Source: Streptomyces sp. NBC_01481
GTDB taxonomy: Bacteria; Actinomycetota; Actinomycetes; Streptomycetales; Streptomycetaceae
Length of the DNA stretch: 64,000 nt
Direction: 5' to 3'
Assembly: GCF_026339995.1 (NCBI RefSeq)
Contig: NZ_JAPEPT010000001.1
Location: 248,001-312,000 of the forward strand
Position numbers and translations under genes: made by a program. Positions 1 through 7,629 of the stretch are shown here, one piece after another (within the stretch, counting starts at the first letter, position 1; each line of letters opens with the position of its first letter). The notes under the pieces were generated by a model. The model ran no database searches and was not told the DNA's origin. It saw only the letters and a program-made list of their open reading frames with translations.

Positions 1-478
1 CCGCGTGGTCGGCCTTCATCACCTCGGCCATCAGCCGGGAGTCGTCGATGGACTGCTCGACATGGTCGAGCACCTGCTGCTGCACCGTGGCCATCGCGTG
101 CATGGTGCGGGCCACCGATTCGAAGGCCGCCTGCACGGAGTCCCGCAGTGCCCGTTCGCGGCGTACCGCCTCGTCGGAGCCGAGGGCCACGACCACCGCG
201 TCCAGTGCCCGGGCGAACTCGTGGCCGGTGTCGGCCTCGGGGGCGAGCGGTCCGGGAACGCCGTCGAGCCGCTGTCCCGTACGCATCCGTTCGGTGATGG
301 CCGGAATCCGTACCGAGGCCAGATGCGCCACTTCGGCCCCCCGGGCGGCGGTGACGGCCTGCTCGCGGACCCGCAACGCCCGCTCGGCCCGCAGCTGCCG
401 CAGCAGCAGGAGCGCCCAGGCGAGCAGCAGCACCGCCGCGGCCACGCAGCCACCCGCCAATATCTGCCGGCTCACCAC
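1..478 (-). CDS. Sensor histidine kinase, N-terminal part (runs off window start)
   Basis: About 159 codons are visible on the minus strand; the 3' end lies outside the window. The protein opens with one hydrophobic segment (Ala/Leu-rich, about residues 4-20) followed by a charged cytoplasmic stretch. It ends in a helix containing VLDHVEQSIDDSRLMAEV, typical of large Streptomyces nitrate/nitrite-sensor-like kinases just before their dimerisation and ATPase domains. No kinase catalytic motif is in view, so the call rests on this family resemblance. Tandem GTG codons at 478 and 475 are possible starts, and GGTGAGG about 8 bases upstream supports 478. It is divergent from the acetyltransferase gene at 753. 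Confidence 0.6.
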   Translation of the reverse strand, partial: MVSRQILAGGCVAAAVLLLAWALLLLRQLRAERALRVREQAVTAARGAEVAHLASVRIPAITERMRTGQRLDGVPGPLAPEADTGHEFARALDAVVVALGSDEAVRRERALRDSVQAAFESVARTMHAMATVQQQVLDHVEQSIDDSRLMAEVMKADHA

Positions 479-752
479 GACAACCTCACCACGACGACCT
501 CGACACGACGTTCTTGCAGACCACGACCACGGAGACTGAGCCCTTCCCGGACACGCCGAGCTCCCGCGGGGGATCGGGAGCAATCAGATCTTATGAGCAA
601 CAGGTCATGCCCGAACGCCAGTTGTGCAACTCTCGTCACTTTGCTGACCCCGCCCCCTTCCGGCTCCTTCACGGATCCGTCACAAGAAGGGCGACGCTCC
701 CTATCCTGTGGAGATTTCGGCCGGTACCGTCCTGTCTCGGGGAAAAAGGCTC

Positions 753-1862
753 ATGGGGCACGACTGGGGGGTCGAGTTGAGCGGTCTGCATATACGTGTC
801 GTAAAACCGGACGAACTGGACGAGACGGAGATCGACGCCTGGCGCGCTCTGCGCACCAAGAGCGGTTCGCCCGCCAATCCGTTCATGGAGCCCGAGTTCA
901 CCCTCGCCGTCGGCCGGGTGCGGCCCGCGGCCAGGGTCGCGGTGCTGTGGGAGGACGGAGAACCGGCCGGTTTCTTCCCCTTCGAGCGCGGGCCGCTCGG
1001 CCACGGCCGGGCGATCGGCCTCGGAGTCTCCGACAGCCAGGGCGCCCTGCTGCGTTCCGGGCTGACGATCGCGTCGCGCGAGCTGCTCAGTGCCTGCGCG
1101 CTCTCGGCCTGGGAGTTCGACAATCTCGAAGCAGGTCAGGGCGTGTTCCAGCCGGACGCGGCCGAGGAGTTCGCCTCCCCGGTCATCGACGTCGGTGCGG
1201 GCTACGCCGCGTACGAACAGCTGCTGCGTGCCCAGTCGCCCAAGTTCCTCAAGACCACCCTTGCCAAGGAGCGCAGGCTGGGGCGGCAGGCGGGCGAGGT
1301 GCGGTTCGTCTTCGACGAGCGCGACCCGGGCGCGCTGCGTACGCTCATGGAGTGGAAGTCCGCGCAGTACCGCAGGACGGGCCGCAGGGACCGCTTCGCC
1401 AAGGAGTGGATCAACACCCTGGTCCGGCAGCTGCACGAGACACGCACGCCGGGCTGCTCCGGGGTGCTCTCCGTGCTGTACGTCGCGGACAGGCCGGTCG
1501 CCGCGCACTTCGGACTGCGTTCGCGCACGGTTCTGTCCTGCTGGTTCCCGGCGTACGACCCGCAGTTCGCCAAGTACTCCCCGGGTCTGATCCTGCATCT
1601 GCGGATGGCCGAGTCCGCCGCGGCCGACGGAATCGGGCTGCTCGACCTGGGGCGTGGTCCCTCGGAGTACAAGGACTCGCTGAAGACCGGTGAGCTGCGG
1701 GTCTTCGAGGGCGCGTCGACCCGGCCGGGGGCCGGGGCCGCCCTGTACTGGCTGAGCCGCGAGCCCTCGCGCCAGGCCCACAGCTTCGTACGCAACAGGC
1801 CGCGGCTCGCCGGCTACGCGCAGCGGACGCTGAAGCGGGTCGGCAGCCTGCGTGGCCACTGA
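753..1862 (+). CDS. CelD/BcsL-like GNAT acetyltransferase
   Basis: The 369-residue protein resembles the CelD/BcsL acetyltransferase family (Acetyltransf_6), whose members modify exopolysaccharides or act in polymer clusters. Visible marks are an N-terminal fold with LWEDGEPAGFFPFERGP and a C-terminal half with RPVAAHFGLRSRTVLSCWFP, then GLLDLGRGPSEYKDSLKTG, the usual end of the acyl-CoA-binding domain. It starts an arm running into a glycosyltransferase 12 bases downstream and a polysaccharide deacetylase, so a role in decorating an extracellular polymer is inferred. The ATG at 753 is chosen; GTG at 708 in the same frame and TTG at 777, which has a G-rich site before it, are alternatives. 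Confidence 0.75.
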   Translation: MGHDWGVELSGLHIRVVKPDELDETEIDAWRALRTKSGSPANPFMEPEFTLAVGRVRPAARVAVLWEDGEPAGFFPFERGPLGHGRAIGLGVSDSQGALLRSGLTIASRELLSACALSAWEFDNLEAGQGVFQPDAAEEFASPVIDVGAGYAAYEQLLRAQSPKFLKTTLAKERRLGRQAGEVRFVFDERDPGALRTLMEWKSAQYRRTGRRDRFAKEWINTLVRQLHETRTPGCSGVLSVLYVADRPVAAHFGLRSRTVLSCWFPAYDPQFAKYSPGLILHLRMAESAAADGIGLLDLGRGPSEYKDSLKTGELRVFEGASTRPGAGAALYWLSREPSRQAHSFVRNRPRLAGYAQRTLKRVGSLRGH

Positions 1863-1874
1863 CGGGGGAGAGCC

Positions 1875-3407
1875 ATGGACAGCACCGCACACAGACCGCA
1901 CCTGGCAGAGCTCCAGGTCACCGAGCTCGACCTGGACGGGCCCGACGGAGCCGTCCTGAGCTTCGGCCCCGCGCTGCCCGGCGGCACGCCCGTGCGTGGC
2001 GGCACCGTCTACACCCTGGTCCGGCTGCGCGGACGGCCCGTCGCCACGGTCGTCTGCCGTATCCCGCCGGGCAAGGACCCCGCCGACGCCGTCGCCGCGA
2101 CCGCACGCGCCGCACTCGCCGGCCGCGAGCCGCCCGGCCGTCCAGGTCCTGTCCGGTCGATCAGGCCGGATCAGGGAGCGGGGTCTGGTGCGTGCGATCG
2201 CAGGCCGGAGGATGGGGGTCCCCCCGCCGAAGGCAGGGGGAGAGCCGACGCGGAGCGTCGGCGACTGACGACAACGCAGCATGGGGGCACCTCCCGTGCC
2301 CGAAGGGCTACGGGGGAGTGCGTGCCAGGGCACGCGAGCCCGGCAAGATCGGCCGGACAGGACCTAGCCCCGGGCGGCCGGCGCACGCCGCGTACGAGCG
2401 TCGTCGTCGCCACCCGCGAGCGTGCCGACCAGCTGGCCCGCGCGCTCGACTCGCTGCTTGCCCAGGACCACCCCGACTTCGAGGTCGTCGTCGTCGACAA
2501 CGCGCCCGCCACCGGCGCCACCCAGGATCTCGTCGAGCACAAGTACGGTGAGCGGGTCCGGTACGTACGCGAGTCGGTGCCCGGTCTCGCCATCGCCCAC
2601 AACCGCGGGGTCGCGGTCGCCGACGGCACGGTCATCGCCTTCACCGACGACGACGTCGTCGCCGATCCGCACTGGCTGACGGCGCTGACCGCGCCCTTCG
2701 TCGCCGATCCGGGCCTGGGCTGTACGACCGGGCTCATCCTGCCCGCCAGGCTGCGCACGCCCGCGCAGATCCTTCTGGAGAGCCACGGCGGTTTCGCCAA
2801 GGGCTTCGAGCCGCGTGAGTACGACCCGGCCCACCCGCCCGCCGGTGAACCGCTCTTCCCGTTCACCGCGGGCAGCTTCGGCTCCGGCGCCAACATGGCC
2901 TTCCGGGCCGCCGCCCTGCGGGAGATCGGCGGCTTCGACCCCGCCACCGGCACCGGCACCCCCGCCAGGGGCGGCGACGACCTGTACGCCTTCGTGAGCG
3001 TCCTCGCCGCCGGGCACCGCCTGCGCTACACGCCCGACGCCCTGGTCTGGCACCACCACCGCGAGACCTGGCAGGACCTGCAGAACCAGGCGTACGGGTA
3101 CGGCGCGGGCCTCACCGCGTATCTCACCGCCGTCCTCGCCCGCCACCCCGCCCTGTTGCCCGCCCTGCTGCGCAAGCTGCCCCGCGGCCTGGCCCACGCC
3201 CGCACCATCACCGCGCACCGCGATGCCGCGGGGGCGGCCGTGCCGGGGGATCACGGCGCGCAGGACTATCCCTGGCCGCGCCATCTCTCCCGGCTCGAAC
3301 GCCGCGGCATGCTGGCGGGACCGATCGGCTACGCGAAGGCACGCCTGCGGGTCCGCGGTGTACCGCTTCCGTGGGACCAGCGGCAGAAACCACGGGTGGA
3401 GACATGA
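1875..3407 (+). CDS. Family 2 glycosyltransferase with in-frame insertion
   Basis: A GT2 (GT-A fold) glycosyltransferase of 510 residues. The catalytic domain begins at about residue 174 with TSVVVATRERADQLARALDS, followed by VVVVDNAPA (sugar-nucleotide contact) and AFTDDDVVADPHW (DxD-type metal site). Near residue 370 comes RGGDDLYAFVSVLAAGHRL, the usual acceptor/catalytic segment. Residues 1-90 form a separate N-terminal domain. Residues 91-164 are encoded by a MITE-like element (2145-2364) that keeps the frame open; without it the protein would be about 436 residues. The stop overlaps the next start (ATGA), so it is translationally coupled to the deacetylase. Donor and acceptor are unknown. 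Confidence 0.85.
   Translation: MDSTAHRPHLAELQVTELDLDGPDGAVLSFGPALPGGTPVRGGTVYTLVRLRGRPVATVVCRIPPGKDPADAVAATARAALAGREPPGRPGPVRSIRPDQGAGSGACDRRPEDGGPPAEGRGRADAERRRLTTTQHGGTSRARRATGECVPGHASPARSAGQDLAPGGRRTPRTSVVVATRERADQLARALDSLLAQDHPDFEVVVVDNAPATGATQDLVEHKYGERVRYVRESVPGLAIAHNRGVAVADGTVIAFTDDDVVADPHWLTALTAPFVADPGLGCTTGLILPARLRTPAQILLESHGGFAKGFEPREYDPAHPPAGEPLFPFTAGSFGSGANMAFRAAALREIGGFDPATGTGTPARGGDDLYAFVSVLAAGHRLRYTPDALVWHHHRETWQDLQNQAYGYGAGLTAYLTAVLARHPALLPALLRKLPRGLAHARTITAHRDAAGAAVPGDHGAQDYPWPRHLSRLERRGMLAGPIGYAKARLRVRGVPLPWDQRQKPRVET
2145..2364. mobile_element. MITE-like element inside the GT2 gene
   Basis: The 220-bp segment begins GGTCCTGTCCGG and ends CCGGACAGGACC, perfect 12-bp terminal inverted repeats that continue imperfectly inward. 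It is flanked by TA on the right (CTAG context) and CA on the left (CCAG), as if one TA of an IS630-type TA duplication has mutated. Internally it holds several hairpins, including one around 2218-2240 and another around 2250-2266 (GCCGACGC/GCGTCGGC). It contains no transposase. With a 2-bp duplication the added length is 222 bp, exactly 74 codons. The IS630 relationship is inferred from the ends only. Confidence 0.75.
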
Positions 3408-4201
3408 CGACGCCCCCGATTCCCGTACTGCTCTATCACGCCGTGATGGACGACCCGCCCGACTGGATCGCCGAATTCACGGTCACACCACGGGACTTCC
3501 GCGCACAGCTGGACGTGATCGTGGCCAGCGGCCGCACGCCCGTCACGATCAGCGCGCTGGCCGGCCACTTCGGGGGCCGCTCACCGCTGCCGGACCGGCC
3601 CGTCGTCCTGACCTTCGACGACGGGTTCGCCGATCTGCCTGGCCCCACCGCCGACGCGCTGGCCGCCCGCGCCCTGCCCGCCACCGCGTATCTCACCACC
3701 GGCGCCGTCACACCGGGGCGGCGCAGCCTGCTGCCGCCCGCGCCGATGATGAAGCTCTCCCAGGCGCCGCTCCTGGAGCGGTACGGCATGGAGGTCGGCG
3801 CCCACACCATCACGCACCCGCAGCTGGACACGCTCCCGGCCAAGGCGCTGCGCCGTGAACTGACCGAGCCCAAGGCGGTGCTCGAGGACGTCCTCGGCCA
3901 CGAGGTGGCGCATCTCGCCTATCCGCACGGCTACAACAGCCCCGCCGTCCGCAGGGCCGCCCTCCGCGCGGGCTACGCCTCCGCGGTCGCCGTCCGCCAC
4001 GCGCTGAGCTCCGGGACCGACGAGAGCTACCGCATCGCCCGCCTGATCCTGCGCCGCAGCCACACGGTGGCGGACATCGAAGCGTGGATGGACGGACGGG
4101 GCGCGCCCGTCGCGCCGTTCCCCGACTCGCTGCCGACGGTAGGGTGGCGGCTCTACCGGCGCGCCCGCGCCAGGCTCAAGGGCCCGGTCTTCGCGGGCTG
4201 A
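3404..4201 (+). CDS. Polysaccharide deacetylase (NodB-like)
   Basis: The 265-residue protein belongs to carbohydrate esterase family 4, metal-dependent N- or O-deacetylases of extracellular glycans. The signature appears in order: VLLYHAV near the N-terminus, LTFDDGFADLPG with the catalytic and metal-binding Asp pair at residues 72-73, GAHTITHP with metal histidines near 133 and 137, and LAYPHG near 165. No signal peptide is visible, so it may act in the cytoplasm or leave by an unusual route. The start ATG at 3404 overlaps the upstream stop and has GGTGGAG just before it. It converges on a hydrolase gene with only 10 bases between stops. Confidence 0.9.
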   Translation: MTTPPIPVLLYHAVMDDPPDWIAEFTVTPRDFRAQLDVIVASGRTPVTISALAGHFGGRSPLPDRPVVLTFDDGFADLPGPTADALAARALPATAYLTTGAVTPGRRSLLPPAPMMKLSQAPLLERYGMEVGAHTITHPQLDTLPAKALRRELTEPKAVLEDVLGHEVAHLAYPHGYNSPAVRRAALRAGYASAVAVRHALSSGTDESYRIARLILRRSHTVADIEAWMDGRGAPVAPFPDSLPTVGWRLYRRARARLKGPVFAG

Positions 4202-4211
4202 CGCCCCGCGT

Positions 4212-5297
4212 TCAGGGTCTGACCTGGTTGAAGTACGGGTCCGCGGCCGCCTTGCGCAGGCTCTTCCACGACTCGTCCCTGGCCAGCGAGAGATCACAAC
4301 CGGGCCCGGGATCACGGTAGTTCCACTGGAGGGCGGCCCGCACCCCGTCCAGTTTCCTGACCACGCGCGGCACCTGCTCGTACCATTCGGCCTGCGCGGA
4401 CTGCTTCGAGGGATCGTCGGCCGTGCCGAACTCCGAGAGCATCAGCGGCTTGTCGGCGGAGATGTGCTCGCGGATCCAGTCGTGCGAATCCTTCTGCGTC
4501 TGCTCGAAGGTCTGCCAGTCCGCGTTGTGGCAGCGGTAGTAGTTGTACTGGTTGTAGCCGATCCAGTCGACGTGGGCATCGCCCGGATACAGCGCGCGGA
4601 AGAGGTCGTTGTGGCCGCTGTAGCCGGTGATGATCCAGGTCCACACCACATTGGTCACACCCAGCTCGCGGAACCGGTCATGGATGTGCCGGTAGGCGGC
4701 GACGTACTCGGCGGGTGTGCCGCCGGCGGGTGTGCGGGTGTCCATCTCCAGGTCGAAGGAGAGGAAGAGCGGCTTGCCGTACGCCTTGATCCGCTTCGCC
4801 TGGACGTCGATCACGCTCTTGTCGAGCGCCCCGGCGGCGATCTGCCGCCAGCTCGGCTGCTGCGCGGGGGTGCCGTTCCACCACTTGCTCTCCCAGGACA
4901 GCAGCAGCAACCGGGTCCTGCCGACGCGTTGCTCCTGCTCGGTCAGCAGCTGTCCCTCCAGGCCGTCCAGGGACATGTCGTGGTACGCGTAGACGATGTC
5001 CAGCGTGCGGCCGATTCGCTTCTCGTAGGCGAGGACCTTCTCTTCGAGGTCGGGCTTGCCGTGCCGTACATACGCGCCGAACCAGGCGCCGCAGCGCGGC
5101 ACCAGAAGCTTGGTGGCGCGGCATTCGGCGCTGTGCGCCGAGGGGGCGGAGGACCCGTCGGAAGAAGTCTGCAGGGCGAGTATGCCCACGAGCAGCAGAC
5201 TCACGAGAGCCGTCGACACGGCCCACAGCCTTCGTCGGTCGTGCGGCCTGCGATGGATGCCTGGCGCCCCGAGATCGGGGCGTCTCGGAAACCTCAC
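4212..5297 (-). CDS. GH26-like secreted glycoside hydrolase
   Basis: The 361-residue protein has an N-terminal Arg-rich stretch and a signal anchor (about residues 18-40, VSTALVSLLLVGILALQ). The rest resembles the beta-mannanase-type GH26 fold: FGAYVRHGKPDLEEKVLAYE, then WTWIITGYSGHNDLF, VDWIGYNQYNYY and LMLSEFGTADD. The Glu of the last motif (about residue 286) is the expected catalytic nucleophile. It probably sits outside the membrane and trims or processes the polymer made by this cluster. The GTG at 5297 overlaps the upstream stop (GTGA), and AAAGG lies about 9 bases before it, which decides against the longer open frame reaching 5687. Confidence 0.75.
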   Translation of the reverse strand: MRFPRRPDLGAPGIHRRPHDRRRLWAVSTALVSLLLVGILALQTSSDGSSAPSAHSAECRATKLLVPRCGAWFGAYVRHGKPDLEEKVLAYEKRIGRTLDIVYAYHDMSLDGLEGQLLTEQEQRVGRTRLLLLSWESKWWNGTPAQQPSWRQIAAGALDKSVIDVQAKRIKAYGKPLFLSFDLEMDTRTPAGGTPAEYVAAYRHIHDRFRELGVTNVVWTWIITGYSGHNDLFRALYPGDAHVDWIGYNQYNYYRCHNADWQTFEQTQKDSHDWIREHISADKPLMLSEFGTADDPSKQSAQAEWYEQVPRVVRKLDGVRAALQWNYRDPGPGCDLSLARDESWKSLRKAAADPYFNQVRP

Positions 5298-5737
5298 AGA
5301 GGTGAACCTTTCTGTGGCGGCGAGGACGCGCGCGCGGTCGGTGTCCGGCCGGGCAGCTGCGGACAGCAGGCGGCGAGCATCGTCAGCAGGGTGAGCAGCA
5401 CCAGGACCCGCAGACCGCTGAACGCGTGCGCGGCCATCAGCGCCGTGGCGCAGATGACCGTCGCGCTCACGCTCAAAAAGGCCGTCAGGACGAGCTGCTC
5501 CAGGCGGTCGGAGTTCTTCTCGAAGCCGCGGTCCCAGCTCTCGACCGGGCCCACGGCCTGATGGCGTGCCAGGGCAGGGCCGCACAAGCGCAGGAAGGCG
5601 GCGCCGGGTCCGGCGAGCAGGAACACGGCTACGGGCGCGGCCCGCAGCGCAGAGGCGGCGGGCAGCGCGGTGGCGCCGATGGCGCACCAGCCGATGAACG
5701 GCGGCAGCAGCCGGATCGCGAGCGACTGGGGTCTCAT
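5294..5737 (-). CDS. Small integral membrane protein of the polysaccharide cluster
   Basis: The 147-residue protein is not a recognised family. It has about four hydrophobic segments: around residues 8-24, 28-44, 78-100 (LVLTAFLSVSATVICATALM) and 106-122 (LRVLVLLTLLTMLAACC). The last segment is followed by a basic tail. Both ends overlap neighbours: the ATG overlaps the stop of the large membrane protein upstream and its stop overlaps the hydrolase start, so it is part of one translationally coupled operon. It could be an accessory subunit of the large membrane protein in polymerisation or export; that role is inferred from position only. Confidence 0.7.
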   Translation of the reverse strand: MRPQSLAIRLLPPFIGWCAIGATALPAASALRAAPVAVFLLAGPGAAFLRLCGPALARHQAVGPVESWDRGFEKNSDRLEQLVLTAFLSVSATVICATALMAAHAFSGLRVLVLLTLLTMLAACCPQLPGRTPTARASSPPQKGSPL

Positions 5738-7611
5738 GGGGTCCTCCCCGCAGAGCTGTCGATGCTGTCGGTGCGCTTCAGTTCGTAGACGACACCCGCG
5801 CTGTTGCGGCCGACCTGCTCGAAGAGCGGCGAGGCCGCGAGGGACTTCTCGATGCTCGCCAGCTGGTCGCCGGTGAGCATGCCGTTCATCTCGGAGTTGG
5901 CGATCTGGCCCTGGGTGAGCAGGAAGTACGCCCGTCCGGGCGGCTCCACCGACGCCATGTCGCGGGCGAGCCTGTCGGCCGGGTTCTTCAGGATCTCCTC
6001 GACGTGGCTCTTCGCGTCGTCGAGGAACCAGTAATGCTGCACATTCCAGTACGAAGCGTACGCGAGCGGGTAGTTGCGATGGGCGGCAACGACAAGAGAG
6101 CCCTCGGGCGCCCGGTCGAGGACCTGCCGGACCAGCGCGACCTCCTGCGGCGGGAAGTAACTGAGCCGGTCCTTGCCCGAGTAGCTCGGCACGAACGCCG
6201 CCGTGAGCGCGAGCAGCGCGATGCCCGGCAGCACCGCGCGCATCCCCGTCACGGACCGCGGCGACCCGTGCCCGCCGGGCTCGGCGGCCAGCGGCCGTAC
6301 GTCGGGCAGCAGAGCCGCGGCCGCGAAGAAGCACGCGCCGGGCAGCATGAACAGCAGCACCCGGAAGATCATTTCGCTGCCGTAGTCATTGGCGACCAGC
6401 ATCAGCAGCGGGACCGCGCCGATCAGCAGCAGCGGCCTGGCGCGGTGGCGCAGCACCCGGCGGCGCAGCACGCCGGTCAGCGCGAGCAGCAGTACGCAGG
6501 CCGAGAGCAGCCGGGAGACCCAGGAGACGATCACCGGGCCGGTCCCGGTCGGCGTCGAGCCGTACCCCGTCTCCAGGTTGTGGCCCACATCGCCGAAGGA
6601 GCTCACCATCTCGGGCACCGCGTCGCGCAGGAACGGCAGCGAGGCGGTGAGATTCCAGGCCAGGAACACCAGCAGCAGCGTCACGAGCAGCGTCCAGTCC
6701 CGGTAGCGCCGGGTCAGGCACAGCGCGGCCAGGGCCGCCACCAGCATCACCGGAGTGAGCTGGTGGGAGATGACGATGGCGGTGATCAGCGGGATCAGCA
6801 GGACGGTCCACACCGCCTGCCGGGACCTGCGGCCGGGCCCGGGCCGCTGTCCGCGGCGCAGCACGATCGCGATCACGCCGAGATACAGGGCGAGGGCCAG
6901 TGACTGTGGCGAGAAGTAGTCCTGCCCCACCCAGTTGGCGACGTAGAACAGCCAGACCGCGGTCCAGATCAGCCGCCGGTCCTGGGTGAAGGTGCGGTAG
7001 ATCAGCAGCAGCGGCGCGAGCAGCAGCAGGCTGGAGACCAGCGGCCACCAGGCCATGTACATCGCGGCGTTCTCGACGCCGGTGAGCCGCACCAGCGCGG
7101 CCTGCGCGGCGAAGAAGCCGGGCCACTGGTCGTACACCGCCATGTCACCGAGCCGGTCCCCGCGTTGCAGGCCGCCGGCGGTGAGCAGATGCTCGATCAC
7201 GGCGTCGTGCTTCCACGCCCAGGAGTACAGCGGCGTCGGATAGACGAGTGCCTGGGTGGCACGCTCCATCACGATCAGGCCCACGGTGTACGCCAGCGGC
7301 CATCCCCCGGCGCGCAGCGGATCCCGTACGCACACCCAGAAGCCGGCGGTCAGCAGCGCCAGCGCGATCCAGAAGGCGACGGGCAGCGCCCCGACGAGAC
7401 CGAACTCGCCGAGCCGCGAGGTGTCGGTGCGCACCACGGCGTACGCCCACAGAGCCGGCGCGGCCGCGAGCGGTGCGGCCAGTCCCAGCGGCACCGCCCA
7501 GCGTGTGTGGTCGCCCGCGGGCAGGTCGGCGAGATCCATCGCGGGATCGCTCTGGGCGCGCTGATCGGAGGCGGCCACAGGTCTCCCGGCTTCGGTTGCT
7601 GGCTGGTGCAC
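5734..7611 (-). CDS. Polytopic membrane protein, glycosyltransferase/polymerase-like
   Basis: The 625-residue protein has many transmembrane segments across residues 40-460 and a soluble extracytoplasmic C-terminal part (about 480-625). The layout resembles GT-C-type or O-antigen polymerase-like proteins. A loop motif, NWVGQDYFSPQSLALALYL near residue 230, fits the lipid-carrier-dependent enzymes found in actinobacterial polymer clusters. No definite catalytic residue can be assigned. It starts with GTG at 7611, just downstream of the flippase stop (7630), and is coupled to the small membrane protein by an ATGA overlap. Confidence 0.7.
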   Translation of the reverse strand: MHQPATEAGRPVAASDQRAQSDPAMDLADLPAGDHTRWAVPLGLAAPLAAAPALWAYAVVRTDTSRLGEFGLVGALPVAFWIALALLTAGFWVCVRDPLRAGGWPLAYTVGLIVMERATQALVYPTPLYSWAWKHDAVIEHLLTAGGLQRGDRLGDMAVYDQWPGFFAAQAALVRLTGVENAAMYMAWWPLVSSLLLLAPLLLIYRTFTQDRRLIWTAVWLFYVANWVGQDYFSPQSLALALYLGVIAIVLRRGQRPGPGRRSRQAVWTVLLIPLITAIVISHQLTPVMLVAALAALCLTRRYRDWTLLVTLLLVFLAWNLTASLPFLRDAVPEMVSSFGDVGHNLETGYGSTPTGTGPVIVSWVSRLLSACVLLLALTGVLRRRVLRHRARPLLLIGAVPLLMLVANDYGSEMIFRVLLFMLPGACFFAAAALLPDVRPLAAEPGGHGSPRSVTGMRAVLPGIALLALTAAFVPSYSGKDRLSYFPPQEVALVRQVLDRAPEGSLVVAAHRNYPLAYASYWNVQHYWFLDDAKSHVEEILKNPADRLARDMASVEPPGRAYFLLTQGQIANSEMNGMLTGDQLASIEKSLAASPLFEQVGRNSAGVVYELKRTDSIDSSAGRTP

Positions 7612-7629
7612 GCTTGTCCCCCCGGTGGT

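Noticed and set aside
472..672. 66-codon minus-strand ORF upstream of the acetyltransferase
   Set aside because: No family resemblance; it overlaps the start region of the sensor kinase and has no good start site.
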